DNA of 51,033 bases from positions 1 to 51,033 of the forward strand of contig MUMD01000063.1 in the NCBI GenBank assembly GCA_002155895.1. Direction: 5' to 3'. Under the pieces are notes generated by a model that was given only the letters and a program-made list of their open reading frames with translations, did no database searches and was not told the origin of the DNA. The position numbers were made by a program, and so were the translations under genes. Shown here in pieces: positions 7,847 through 16,301 of the stretch; position 1 is the stretch's first letter; the number at the start of each line of letters is the position of its first letter. Source of the stretch: Streptomyces rochei (GTDB taxonomy: Bacteria; Actinomycetota; Actinomycetes; Streptomycetales; Streptomycetaceae).

Positions 7847-8508
7847 CGCTTCACCGCCACCTTCTTGCCCAACCAGCCGAGAATCAGGCCGGTCGGCAGC
7901 GTCAGAACCACGAACCCGAAGGCGATGACCGCGGAGATCAACAGCAGCTGTGCCTCGTTCTCGATCATCTCCTTCATCAGGAGCGCCGCCTCGGCCACAC
8001 CGATGGCGGCGGCCACCGTGGTGTTCTTGATGAGGGCGATGAGCACGTTCGCCAGGGGAACGACAGAGGAGCGGAACGCCTGGGGCAGCACGACGTTCCC
8101 CAGCACCTGACCGAAGCTGAGCCCGATGGCCCGGGCCGCCTCCGCCTGCCCGACGGGCACCGTGTTGATGCCGGAGCGCAGCGCCTCGCACACGAAGGAC
8201 GAGGTGTAAAGAATCAGGCCGAGGACTGCGAGGCGGAAGTTGATCGTCTCGACGTCGTCCGCGCCGAGGGACACCCCCAGCGTCTGGTTGAGGCCCAGCG
8301 ACGTGAACAGGATGATCACCGTCAGCGGAATGTTCCGCACGATGTTCACGTACGCGGTCCCGAAGCCGCGCATCAACGGCACCGGGCCGACCCGCATGGC
8401 GGCCAGTACGGTGCCCCAGATCAGGGAGCCGACGGCCGAGAGCACAGCGAGCTGCACTGTCGTCCAGAAGGCTCCCAGCAGGTCGTAATCCTGAAGAAAG
8501 TCGAACAC
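7843..8508 (-). CDS. gluC: Glutamate ABC transporter permease GluC
   Basis: Permease subunit of 221 residues pairing with GluD. It starts MFDFLQDYDLLGAFWTTVQLAVLSAVGSLIWGTVLAAMR, with the EAA loop CEALRSGINTVPVGQAEAARAIGLSFGQVLGNVVLPQA. An 84-base gap containing a 12-bp stem-loop separates it from gluB upstream; it overlaps gluD downstream by 4 bases. The family, order and neighbours fit the gluABCD systems known in Corynebacterium and Streptomyces. Confidence 0.93.
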   Translation of the reverse strand: MFDFLQDYDLLGAFWTTVQLAVLSAVGSLIWGTVLAAMRVGPVPLMRGFGTAYVNIVRNIPLTVIILFTSLGLNQTLGVSLGADDVETINFRLAVLGLILYTSSFVCEALRSGINTVPVGQAEAARAIGLSFGQVLGNVVLPQAFRSSVVPLANVLIALIKNTTVAAAIGVAEAALLMKEMIENEAQLLLISAVIAFGFVVLTLPTGLILGWLGKKVAVKR

Positions 8509-8545
8509 GATCTCCCGCGCTTCCGCGTGTAGGGATGCCCGCCCC

Positions 8546-8577
8546 GGTGCGCCGCCCCTTCCGGAGGGCGGCGCACC
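8546..8577 (-). terminator. Intercistronic stem-loop between gluB and gluC
   Basis: A perfect 12-bp stem (GGTGCGCCGCCC and its complement) with an 8-base loop sits 15 bases after the gluB stop and 37 bases before gluC. In binding-protein transporters such structures commonly let the binding protein outnumber the permeases, by partial termination or by protecting the upstream mRNA. The structure is seen directly; the effect is inferred. Confidence 0.75.
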
Positions 8578-8592
8578 CTGTCAGGCCCGGCC

Positions 8593-9429
8593 TCAGCTCT
8601 TGATGTCGCCGATCTTCGGCGCCGGCTCGTTCTTGTAGTTGGCCGGGCCGAAGTTGTCCTTGACGGCCTTGTCCCAGGACTTGTCGGCGACCATCTCTTC
8701 GAGGGCCTTGTTGATCTTGTCCTTGAGATCGCTGCCCTTCTTGACGCCGATGCCGTAGTTCTCGTTCGTCAGCTTGAAGCCGCCGAGCTTGAACTTGCCC
8801 TTGAACTGGTCCTGGGCGGCGTAGCCGGCGAGGATCGAGTCGTCGGTGGTGAGCGCGTCGATGGCGCCGTTCTGCAGGCCGGGCAGGCAGGCCGAGTACG
8901 TCGGGTACGGCTGCAGCTGCGCCTTGGGGGCCAGCTTCTCCTTGACGTTCTGCGCCGAGGTGGAGCCCGTGACCGAGCAGAGCTTCGCGTCGTTCAGGTC
9001 CTCCGGCGACTTGATCTTGTCGTCGTCGGCGCGGATCAGCACGTCCTGGTGGGCGAGCAGGTACGGGCCGGCGAAGTCGACCTTCTCCTGGCGCTCCGGC
9101 GTGATCGAGTACGTCGCGGCGATGAAGTCGACGTCGCCGCGCTGCAGCATGGTCTCGCGGTCGGCGCTCTTCGACTCCTTCCACTCGATCTGGTCCTCGG
9201 AGTAGCCGAGCTTCTTGGCGACGTACGTGGCGACGTCGACGTCGAAGCCCTCGTAGCCGTCCGGGGTCTTCTGGCCGAGGCCCGGCTGGTCGAACTTGAT
9301 GCCGATGGTGATCTTCTTGCCACCACCGTCGGAGGAGCCGCTGTCCTTGTCGTCACCGCCGCACGCGGTGGCGGTCAGGGCGAGGGCGAGCACGGTGGCC
9401 GAGGCGGCGGTGACCTTGCGGAGCTTCAT
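8593..9429 (-). CDS. gluB: Glutamate ABC transporter substrate-binding lipoprotein GluB
   Basis: Extracytoplasmic binding protein anchored by lipid, 278 residues. The signal peptide MKLRKVTAASATVLALALTATAC ends in a lipobox with Cys23. The mature part has the family-3 binding protein pattern: TIGIKFDQPGLGQKTPDGYEGFDVDVATYVAKKLGY, then SADRETMLQRGDVDFIAATYSIT and GSTSAQNV. The start at 9429 is used because AAGGA lies 8-9 bases upstream; an ATG three codons earlier has no ribosome site. It lies between gluA and gluC. Glutamate specificity is inferred from operon order and family likeness; aspartate or other acidic amino acids are possible. Confidence 0.93.
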   Translation of the reverse strand: MKLRKVTAASATVLALALTATACGGDDKDSGSSDGGGKKITIGIKFDQPGLGQKTPDGYEGFDVDVATYVAKKLGYSEDQIEWKESKSADRETMLQRGDVDFIAATYSITPERQEKVDFAGPYLLAHQDVLIRADDDKIKSPEDLNDAKLCSVTGSTSAQNVKEKLAPKAQLQPYPTYSACLPGLQNGAIDALTTDDSILAGYAAQDQFKGKFKLGGFKLTNENYGIGVKKGSDLKDKINKALEEMVADKSWDKAVKDNFGPANYKNEPAPKIGDIKS

Positions 9430-9506
9430 GGTGAACATCCTTTGGCTGTGATCGAACGACGATCGAACGACGATCGGACGACGCGGCGTCGGAGCCGCGC
9501 ACCGGT

Positions 9507-10283
9507 TCAGTGATGCAGGATCTTCGACAGGAAGTCCTTGGCACGGTCACTGCGCGGATTGCTGAAGAACTGGTCCGGCGTGGCCTCTTCGACGATGCGG
9601 CCGTCCGCCATGAAGACCACCCGGTTGGCGGCGGAGCGGGCGAAGCCCATCTCGTGCGTGACCACGATCATGGTCATGCCGTCCTCGGCGAGCTGCTTCA
9701 TGACCTCCAGGACCTCGTTGATCATCTCGGGGTCGAGAGCCGACGTGGGCTCGTCGAAGAGCATGACCTTCGGGTCCATGGCCAGCGCCCGCGCGATGGC
9801 GACGCGCTGCTGCTGGCCACCGGAGAGCTGCGCGGGGTACTTGTCGGCCTGGGCGCCCACGCCGACCCGGTCGAGGAGGGCGCGCGCCTTCTCCTCGGCC
9901 TTCTTGGCGTCGATCTTGCGGACCTTGATCTGGCCCAGGGTGACGTTCTCCAGCACGGTCTTGTGCGCGAAGAGGTTGAAGGACTGGAAGACCATGCCGA
10001 CGTCGGCCCGCAGCCTGGCGAGCTCCTTGCCCTCGGCGGGCAGCGGCTTGCCGTCGATCGCGATCGATCCGGAGTCGATGGTCTCCAGGCGGTTGATGGT
10101 GCGGCACAGGGTGGACTTGCCGGACCCGGAGGGCCCGATGACCACGACGACCTCGCCGCGGGTGATCGTCAGGTCGATGTCCTGGAGCACGTGCAACGCG
10201 CCGAAGTGCTTGTTGACACTCTTCAGGACGACCAGTTCGCCGGTCGAGGCCTTGTCTTCCTTGGCCACCGATACTTCGGTCAT
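9507..10283 (-). CDS. gluA: Glutamate ABC transporter ATP-binding protein GluA
   Basis: ATPase that drives the importer, 258 residues. Walker [11 protein letters not shown]-loop [17 protein letters not shown], signature [15 protein letters not shown], Walker [16 protein letters not shown] and the switch His in VVTHEMGFA are all intact. The N-terminal 15 residues precede the usual start of the ATPase domain. It is first in the operon (gluA-gluB-gluC-gluD), with about 320 bases of regulatory DNA upstream shared with a divergent response regulator gene. Confidence 0.95.
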   Translation of the reverse strand: MTEVSVAKEDKASTGELVVLKSVNKHFGALHVLQDIDLTITRGEVVVVIGPSGSGKSTLCRTINRLETIDSGSIAIDGKPLPAEGKELARLRADVGMVFQSFNLFAHKTVLENVTLGQIKVRKIDAKKAEEKARALLDRVGVGAQADKYPAQLSGGQQQRVAIARALAMDPKVMLFDEPTSALDPEMINEVLEVMKQLAEDGMTMIVVTHEMGFARSAANRVVFMADGRIVEEATPDQFFSNPRSDRAKDFLSKILHH

Positions 10284-10376
10284 CGCTCTCGGGCTCCGTC
10301 CTCCTCGGTTTCGGAGGACAGTAGTAACGCCTGACGACCTGCGTCTCTACATCTGAGGGGAATCTGAGCATCACGA

Positions 10377-10392
10377 TCCGATAGCAATCGGA
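10377..10392. promoter_or_regulatory. Inverted repeat in the gluA / response-regulator intergenic region
   Basis: TCCGAT-AGCA-ATCGGA is a perfect 6-bp inverted repeat in the 320-base divergent gap 10284-10603, about 95 bases upstream of gluA. It could be an operator for glu regulation or for the adjacent two-component system. Apart from this and the ribosome sites I see nothing else definite in the gap. Confidence 0.35.
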
Positions 10393-10603
10393 CACGAGTC
10401 GTAGCACTTGTGAGCAGGGCGCATATCGGCCGGATAACTTCGAGCGGCCGCAACCGGAACCCTCTTGACGCCGTCCCCTTCCATCGGCGTCACTGCACAG
10501 GACGTCCGCGCGCGTGCGCGTGGTTCCGCACCCGCCCCGATGACCGCCCGACCACAGAGATACCCGCCGCGAGCGTACGGCCGATGAACCGAAGGGAGCC
10601 CGG

Positions 10604-11290
10604 ATGAGACTGCTGCTCGTCGAGGACGACAACCACGTGGCAGCCGCCCTGTCCGCGATCCTGGCCCGGCACGGCTTCGACGTCACCCACGCGCGCAACG
10701 GCGAGGAGGCTCTCCAGGCGCTCGTCCCCGACGGCGACTGCTTCGGCGTGGTCCTGCTCGACCTCGGACTGCCCGACCAGGACGGCTACGAGGTCTGCGG
10801 CAAGATCCGCAAGCTCACCGGCACCCCCGTCATCATGGTCACCGCCCGCTCCGACGTCCGCTCCCGCATCCACGGACTGAACCTGGGCGCGGACGACTAC
10901 GTGGTCAAGCCGTACGACACGGGCGAACTGCTCGCCCGCATCCACGCCGTCAGCCGGCGCACCGTCCACGAGGACGCCACCGGGAGCACCGAGACCGTGG
11001 TGCGCCTGGGAGCCGTGCGCATCGAGCTGCCGACCCGGCAGGTCAGCGTGGACGGTGCGGCCGTCCAGCTGACCCGCAAGGAGTTCGACCTGCTGGCCCT
11101 GCTCGCGCAGCGCCCCGGCGTGGTGTTCCGCCGGGAGCAGATCATCAGCGAGGTGTGGCGCACCAGCTGGGAGGGCACCGGGCGCACGCTGGAGGTGCAC
11201 GTCGCCTCGCTGCGCTCCAAACTGCGCATGCCGGCGCTCATCGAGACCGTCCGCGGCGTCGGCTACCGCCTCGTCGCCCCCGGCGCGTAG
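10604..11290 (+). CDS. Response regulator, OmpR/PhoB family
   Basis: DNA-binding response regulator, 228 residues. The receiver domain starts MRLLLVEDDNHVAAAL with the acidic pocket at 8-9, the phosphorylated Asp at about 53 (VVLLDLGLPDQDGYEV), and the conserved Lys in VVKPYDTGELLARI. The C-terminal winged helix has RKEFDLLALLAQRPGVVFRREQIISEVW and VEVHVASLRSKLR-type recognition segments ending in IETVRGVGYRLV. An AAGGGAG ribosome site precedes the ATG. The cognate sensor kinase follows after 9 bases, and a TAXI binding protein gene converges on the kinase. Confidence 0.95.
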   Translation: MRLLLVEDDNHVAAALSAILARHGFDVTHARNGEEALQALVPDGDCFGVVLLDLGLPDQDGYEVCGKIRKLTGTPVIMVTARSDVRSRIHGLNLGADDYVVKPYDTGELLARIHAVSRRTVHEDATGSTETVVRLGAVRIELPTRQVSVDGAAVQLTRKEFDLLALLAQRPGVVFRREQIISEVWRTSWEGTGRTLEVHVASLRSKLRMPALIETVRGVGYRLVAPGA

Positions 11291-11299
11291 CGGGGCCGG

Positions 11300-12742
11300 G
11301 TGAGCACACGCCTGCTCCCGCTGCTCATCGTCCTGATGGCGGCCGTACTGCTCGCGCTGGGCGTGCCCCTGGGCGTGAGCGTCGCCCGCGCGGAGCAGCA
11401 GAAGGTGGTCATCGACCGGATAGACGACACGGCACGCTTCGCCGCGCTCGCCCAGTTCGTCACCGAGGAGGTGCCGGGCGGGTCGCGCCCCACCACCACG
11501 GACGAGCGCCTGGCGACCCTGCAGACCGAGCTGACCAGCTACCACGAGGTCTACGGCATCAAGGCGGGCGTCTACTACCGCAACCACATCCCGATGGCCA
11601 ACGCGCCGACGACCTGGTTCCTGCCGCAGACGGGCGAGGTGCGCGAGGCGTTCGACGAGGCGCTGCTCAGCCGCCGCAGCCACGACCCCCCGCAGGTCTG
11701 GCCGTGGCAGGACGGCACCCTGGTGGTGGCCTCGCCGGTCATCCGGGACGGCGACGTCGTCGCGGTCGTGGTCACCGAGTCGCCCACCGATTCGATGGCG
11801 TCGCGCATCCTGCGCGGCTGGCTGATCATCGGCGCCGGGGAGACGGCGGCGATGCTGCTCGCCGTGGGCGCCGCGCTGCGGCTGACCGGCTGGGTGCTCA
11901 GGCCGGTGCGCGTCCTGGACGCCACGACGCACGACATCGCCACGGGACGCCTCAAGTCCCGGGTCGCGCCGGCCGGCGGGCCGCCGGAGCTGAGGCGGCT
12001 CGCCCGGTCGTTCAACGAGATGGCGGACCACGTGGAGGACGTGCTGGAGCAGCAGCGCGCCTTCGTCGCCGACGCCTCGCACCAGCTGCGCAACCCCCTC
12101 GCGGCACTGCTGCTGCGCATCGAACTGCTCGCCCTGGAGCTGCCCGAGGGCAACGAGGAGATCGCCTCCGTCCAGACCGAGGGCAAGCGCCTCGCCCGGG
12201 TCCTGGACGACCTGCTCGACCTGGCGCTGGCCGAGCACGCCGAGGCCGACCTCAAGGTCACCGACATCGGCGCGCTGGCCGCCGAGCGGGTGGCCGCCTG
12301 GGCGCCGACGGCCGAGGCCAAGGGCGTACGGCTGGTGGGGGACTGCCCGCCGACCACGGCCTGGGCCGACCCGGTGGCGCTCTCCAGCGCCCTGGACGCG
12401 GTCATCGACAACGCGGTGAAGTTCACGCCCGCCGACGAGACCGTAGAGGTCGCGGTGGCCTCCACCGGGGACTCGGCGACCGTAGTCGTCACCGACGGCG
12501 GTGCCGGGCTGACCGACGACGAACTCGCACGGGTCGGGGACCGCTTCTGGCGCAGCGGCCGGCACCAGAACATCAAGGGCTCCGGCCTCGGCCTGTCCAT
12601 CTGCCGCGCGCTGCTGGCGGCGGGCGACGGCTCGATCACCTTCGCCCACCACGTCCCCCACGGCCTGGAGGTGACGGTCACGGTGCCGCGGTCGGGCCAT
12701 ACGGGGGAAGCGGCGGAGTCCTACGGTTTGACCGACCGGTAA
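11300..12742 (+). CDS. Sensor histidine kinase partnered with the OmpR-type regulator
   Basis: Membrane sensor kinase, 480 residues, GTG start 9 bases after the regulator. One helix at about 4-28, an extracellular sensor region of about 140 residues, a second helix at about 172-198, a HAMP linker, then the H-box FVADASHQLRNPLAALLLRIELL with phosphorylated His261. The ATPase domain shows the N-box AVIDNAVKFTPADE and the G-boxes DGGAGL and GSGLGLSI. Its last 22 bases overlap the 3' end of the opposite TAXI protein gene, a likely source of antisense interaction. A periplasmic TAXI protein next door is a candidate ligand-presenting partner. Confidence 0.94.
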   Translation: MSTRLLPLLIVLMAAVLLALGVPLGVSVARAEQQKVVIDRIDDTARFAALAQFVTEEVPGGSRPTTTDERLATLQTELTSYHEVYGIKAGVYYRNHIPMANAPTTWFLPQTGEVREAFDEALLSRRSHDPPQVWPWQDGTLVVASPVIRDGDVVAVVVTESPTDSMASRILRGWLIIGAGETAAMLLAVGAALRLTGWVLRPVRVLDATTHDIATGRLKSRVAPAGGPPELRRLARSFNEMADHVEDVLEQQRAFVADASHQLRNPLAALLLRIELLALELPEGNEEIASVQTEGKRLARVLDDLLDLALAEHAEADLKVTDIGALAAERVAAWAPTAEAKGVRLVGDCPPTTAWADPVALSSALDAVIDNAVKFTPADETVEVAVASTGDSATVVVTDGGAGLTDDELARVGDRFWRSGRHQNIKGSGLGLSICRALLAAGDGSITFAHHVPHGLEVTVTVPRSGHTGEAAESYGLTDR

Positions 12743-13716
12743 TAGCGCCGGGCGCCCTCGTGCAGCTCCAGCGGGTCGGTGTAGATCGCCGTGCGCAGAT
12801 CCACCAGCTGCGCGGAGTGGACGTGCGCCCCGATGCCGTCGCGGCTGTCCAGGACCGTCCTGGTCAGCCACTCGGTGAGCCGCGGGTCCATGTCCGCGCG
12901 GGTCACGAGCAGGTTGGACACCGCCATGGTGGGCACCACGGCGCCGTTCTGCACGGTCGGGTAGGCCGACTCCGGCATGTTGGTGGTGCGGTAGTAGCGG
13001 GTCGCGCCGCCGGACTCGTGCAGTTCGGTGACCAGGTCCTCCGGGATGGGCACGAACCGGAAGGCCGAGGTCTCCGCTATCTGCCGGAGCCCGTCCGTCG
13101 GCACGCCGCCCGACCAGAAGAACGCGTCCAGTTCCTCGCCCAGCCGCCCGGGACCGGTGTCGATGCCGTCCGCGCGGGGCGTGATGTCCGTCTCCGGATC
13201 GATGCCCACGGCCTGCAGGAGCCGGGTCGCGATGAGCCGGACGCCCGAGTTCGGCAGCCCTATGGCCACCCGCTTGCCCCGCAGGTCGGCGACGGACTGG
13301 ATGTCCGAGTCGCTCGGCACCACGAGCTGCACGTAGTCGTCGTAGAGGCGGGTGACACCGCGCAGTGCCTCGGCACCGGGCCGGTCGGCGAGCTTGTACG
13401 TCTCCACCGCGTCGGCCGCGGCGATGGTGAAGTCGGCCTCCCCGGACGCCACCCGCTCGACGTTCTCCTGGGAACCCGCGCTCGTCATCAGCCGCACCTT
13501 CAGGTCCGGCATGTCCTTGCGCAGCTCGGTGCGGAGCAGCTCGCCGTACTCCTGGTAGACCCCCGCCCGGGTGCCCGTGCTGAACGTGACCGTCCCGCCC
13601 GGCGGCTCCTCGCCCAGCGGCAGCAGCCACCACAGCAGCAGCCCGAGGGCGACGGCGCCGGCGACCGCGCCCCGGACGGCCCGGCGCCCGCCGATGCGGG
13701 AGAACAGCGAGGACAT
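12721..13716 (-). CDS. TAXI family (TRAP-type) solute-binding protein
   Basis: Extracytoplasmic binding protein of the TAXI branch of TRAP systems, 331 residues. An N-terminal helix (GAVAGAVALGLLLWWLLPLG) anchors or exports it; no lipobox Cys is present. Mature features include TVTFSTGTRAGVYQEYGELLRTEL and the family segment RLMTSAGSQENVERVASGEADFTIAAADAVETY. The start at 13716 (MSSLFSRIGGRR) is preferred over ATG/GTG candidates just upstream. No TRAP membrane subunit is encoded nearby; instead a sensor kinase and regulator face it convergently. A sensing role is therefore at least as likely as transport. Confidence 0.88.
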   Translation of the reverse strand: MSSLFSRIGGRRAVRGAVAGAVALGLLLWWLLPLGEEPPGGTVTFSTGTRAGVYQEYGELLRTELRKDMPDLKVRLMTSAGSQENVERVASGEADFTIAAADAVETYKLADRPGAEALRGVTRLYDDYVQLVVPSDSDIQSVADLRGKRVAIGLPNSGVRLIATRLLQAVGIDPETDITPRADGIDTGPGRLGEELDAFFWSGGVPTDGLRQIAETSAFRFVPIPEDLVTELHESGGATRYYRTTNMPESAYPTVQNGAVVPTMAVSNLLVTRADMDPRLTEWLTRTVLDSRDGIGAHVHSAQLVDLRTAIYTDPLELHEGARRYYRSVKP

Positions 13717-13826
13717 GTGCGCGATCCTGCCAGCCCGCACCCCGGCTGACCAGGGCCGAGGTCACACGGCCGGGGCGTCGGGACACCCGGGACCCGTTGT
13801 CGGTGGTGCTCGCTACAGTCGGCGGC

Positions 13827-14255
13827 ATGAGTTCTTCGCCCGCCGACCTGGTCCGCGCCTTCCATCACGCCTTCGGACTGGACGCCCGCAGCGTCCCGAC
13901 GGAGGTGTCGCCCGAGCTGGCCGCGCACAGAGGCGAGCTGCTCGCGGAGGAGGCCGCCGAGGTCGCCGAGGTGTCCGTGACGGGGCCGCTGGACCGGCTC
14001 GCGCACGAGCTGGCCGACGTGGTCTACGTCGCCTACGGCACGGCCCTCGTCCACGGCATCGACCTCGACGAGGTGATCGCCGAGATCCACCGCTCCAACA
14101 TGACCAAGCTGGGCCCCGACGGCCGCGTCAGCCGCAGGGCCGACGGCAAGGTCCTCAAGGGCGACCACTACGAGGCACCGGACGTCGCGGGCGTCCTGCG
14201 CGGGCAGGGCTGGACGCCAGGGACACCTGTGGCCGGGGGGACACCGGACGCCTGA
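13827..14255 (+). CDS. MazG-like nucleotide pyrophosphohydrolase family protein
   Basis: All-alpha NTP pyrophosphohydrolase-like protein, 142 residues. The metal-binding EAAEVAEV segment (LLAEEAAEVAEVS) and the second acidic helix HELADVVYVAYGTAL fit the MazG/HisE-like fold. It ends with IHRSNMTKLGPDGRVSRRADGKVLKGDHYEAPDV, a tail seen in stand-alone phage and actinobacterial relatives. No Shine-Dalgarno is visible before the ATG; a -10-like TACAGT at 13814-13819 leaves only 7 bases to the ATG, so translation may be leaderless. The substrate is unknown. Confidence 0.85.
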   Translation: MSSSPADLVRAFHHAFGLDARSVPTEVSPELAAHRGELLAEEAAEVAEVSVTGPLDRLAHELADVVYVAYGTALVHGIDLDEVIAEIHRSNMTKLGPDGRVSRRADGKVLKGDHYEAPDVAGVLRGQGWTPGTPVAGGTPDA

Positions 14256-14271
14256 GGGGCGGCGCCGTGGA

Positions 14272-14311
14272 GCGCGGTGACCCCGGCACCTGGGTACCGG
14301 GGTCACCGCGC
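14272..14311. terminator. Strong terminator hairpin after the MazG-like gene
   Basis: A perfect 15-bp stem with left arm GCGCGGTGACCCCGG and a 10-base loop, 17 bases after the gene. It lies between two convergent genes and can act in both directions. Confidence 0.88.
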
Positions 14312-14325
14312 GCAGTCGGGTCGCG

Positions 14326-14352
14326 TCGCGCACGGGGTCACCGCGTGCGCGA
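14326..14352. terminator. Second hairpin, probably terminator of the antiporter gene
   Basis: A perfect 9-bp stem (TCGCGCACG and complement) with a 9-base loop, 11 bases beyond the antiporter stop. The loop contains GGTCACC, a string also present in the right arm of the neighbouring larger hairpin. Confidence 0.65.
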
Positions 14353-14362
14353 GGGCGGTGGG

Positions 14363-15613
14363 TCAGTCGCCCACCGACGCCTCCGCTCCGGCCGGACGGG
14401 GCGTCCCGTCGGCCCCGCCGGGCAGGCCGGCGGAGTCACCGGGACGGTCGGGGTTGCCGCGACCGCGGAACAGGCGCATCGCCAGCGGCTCGGTGAAGCG
14501 GGCGGTCAGCGGGCCGAGCACGACCAGGATGAGCACGTAGGCCGTGGCCAGCGGGCCCAGGGACGGCTCGATGCCGGCCGACACCGCGAGCCCCGCGATG
14601 ACGATCGAGAACTCGCCGCGCGCCACCAGCGCGCCGCCCGTGCGCCAGCGCCCCTTCACGGAGATGCCCGCGCGCCGCGCCGCCCAGTACCCGGTGGCGA
14701 TCTTCGTCACGGCGGTGAGCAGCGCCAGCGCCAGCGCGGGCAGCAGCACCGGCGGAATACTCGCCGGGTCGGTGTGCAGCCCGAAGAAGACGAAGAAGAC
14801 CGCGGCGAACAGGTCCCGCAGCGGACTCAGCAGCGTGTGCGCGCCCTCCGCGACCTCCCCGGACAGCGCGATGCCCACGAGGAAGGCACCCACCGCCGCC
14901 GACACCTGGAGCTGCTGTGCGACACCCGCGACCAGGATCGTCAGGCCCAGCACCACGAGGAGCAGCTTCTCCGGGTCGTCGCTCGACACGAACCGCGAGA
15001 TCAGACGGCCGTAGCGGACCGCCACGAACAGCACCAGACCGGCCGCCGCCAGCGCGACCGCCAGCGTGATGCTCCCGGTCATCAGACCGGCACCGGCCAC
15101 CAGAGCCGTGACGATCGGCAGGTACACCGCCATCGCCAGGTCCTCCAGGACCAGCACGCTCAGGATCACCGGAGTCTCCCGGTTGCCGACCCGGCCGAGA
15201 TCGCCGAGCACCTTGGCGATGACGCCGGACGAGGAGATCCACGTCACGCCCGCCAGGACCACGGCGGCCACCGGGCCCCAGCCCAGCAGCAGCGCGGCCA
15301 CCGCGCCCGGCACCGCGTTGAACGCGCAGTCCACGAGGCCGGCCGGATAGTGGGACTTGAGGTTGGTGACCAGGTCGCCGGCCGTGTACTCGAGGCCGAG
15401 CATCAGCAGCAGCAGGATGACGCCGATCTCGGCGCCGGTGGCGACGAACTCCTCGCTCGCGCCCAGCGGCAGCAGCCCGCCCTCGCCGAAGGCCAGACCG
15501 GCCAGCAGATACAGGGGGATGGGGGAGAGGCGGTACCGACCGGCGAACCGGCCCAGCAGCCCGAGCCCCAGGATGATGGAACCGAACTCGATCAGCAGAA
15601 CCGCGGAGTGCAC
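14363..15613 (-). CDS. CPA2 family cation/proton antiporter (KhtU-like)
   Basis: Polytopic membrane antiporter of 416 residues, about twelve helices. It begins VHSAVLLIEFGSIILGLGLLGRFAGRYRLSPIPLYLLAGLAFG and carries the CPA2 signatures GVILLLLMLGLEY, SSSGVIAKVLGDLG and LSVLVLEDLAMAVYLP. The GTG start at 15613 lies 4 bases after the stop of the KhtT-like gene, with the ribosome site CAGGAG overlapping that stop, so the pair is coupled. By analogy to Bacillus KhtTU it would export K+ (or NH4+) for protons under control of its partner. The C-terminus is a disordered Pro/Gly tail. Confidence 0.9.
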   Translation of the reverse strand: MHSAVLLIEFGSIILGLGLLGRFAGRYRLSPIPLYLLAGLAFGEGGLLPLGASEEFVATGAEIGVILLLLMLGLEYTAGDLVTNLKSHYPAGLVDCAFNAVPGAVAALLLGWGPVAAVVLAGVTWISSSGVIAKVLGDLGRVGNRETPVILSVLVLEDLAMAVYLPIVTALVAGAGLMTGSITLAVALAAAGLVLFVAVRYGRLISRFVSSDDPEKLLLVVLGLTILVAGVAQQLQVSAAVGAFLVGIALSGEVAEGAHTLLSPLRDLFAAVFFVFFGLHTDPASIPPVLLPALALALLTAVTKIATGYWAARRAGISVKGRWRTGGALVARGEFSIVIAGLAVSAGIEPSLGPLATAYVLILVVLGPLTARFTEPLAMRLFRGRGNPDRPGDSAGLPGGADGTPRPAGAEASVGD

Positions 15614-15617
15614 CGGC

Positions 15618-16103
15618 TCACTCCTGCCCGAGTATCGCCGCGGCGGCGTCGACGCCCTCACGGGTGCCGATGACGATCAACGTGTCACCACCCACCAGCC
15701 GGAAGTCCGGTGCCGGCGACGGAATCGCCTCGGCCCGGCGCAGCACGGCGACGATCGAGGCACCGGTCTCCGTGCGCATGCACGTCTCGCCCAGCAGCCG
15801 TCCGTTCCAGCGGGAGGTGGCGCCCACCTCGATCCGCTCGGCGACCAGCCCCAGATCCGTGGTGTACAGCAGGTTGGCGCTGTGGTGGGACGGCTTGAGC
15901 GCGTCGATCAGCGCACCCGCCTCCGCCGCGGCCAGCCGCAGCGAGTGGGCGCAGGAATCGGGGTCGTCGGCCCGGTACACGTTCACCGTGCGGGCGCCGT
16001 CGCGGTGTGCCACCACCGACAGATGGCGGTGTTCGCGGGTCACCAGGTCGTACTGGACCCCGATACCCGGCAGCGGCGTCGCCCTCAGGCGTGGAGCTGA
16101 CAC
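15618..16103 (-). CDS. Antiporter regulatory subunit with RCK-C (TrkA-C) domain, KhtT-like
   Basis: Cytoplasmic regulator of the adjacent antiporter, about 161 residues. The N-terminal part (LRATPLPGIGVQYDLVTREHRHLSVVAHRDGARTVNVY) is the KhtT-type N domain; the C-terminal half, from about AERIEVGATSRWNGRLLGE to GDTLIVIGTREGV, is an RCK-C ligand-binding domain. GTG at 16103 has GAGGGG upstream; an ATG at 16118 with AGGAGA is nearly as good and would add five residues. RCK-C domains of this kind bind c-di-AMP in Bacillus KhtT; that ligand is plausible here but not shown by sequence alone. Confidence 0.88.
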   Translation of the reverse strand: MSAPRLRATPLPGIGVQYDLVTREHRHLSVVAHRDGARTVNVYRADDPDSCAHSLRLAAAEAGALIDALKPSHHSANLLYTTDLGLVAERIEVGATSRWNGRLLGETCMRTETGASIVAVLRRAEAIPSPAPDFRLVGGDTLIVIGTREGVDAAAAILGQE

Positions 16104-16301
16104 GAGCTTTCCCCTCATTCGTCTTTCTTCTCCTGCCGCTCTTCGCGCACGTGCGTGACGTGCTCACGGCCCCGCCATGCTGTCATCCACACGTACGGTG
16201 GCGATATGGGTGTCGTGACGGATATACGCAGCCGCACACGGTCGGCGAGGCTGGTCGAGGCGGTGTCGTGCGCGAAGGCCGGGAGGAGCGGGAAGAGGAC
16301 C

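Noticed and set aside
10490-13828. Very long open frame on the minus strand across the two-component genes
   Set aside because: It is an antisense shadow of high-GC genes; its product is low-complexity and the real genes in the region have clear domains. Only the TAXI protein, in another minus frame, is genuine.
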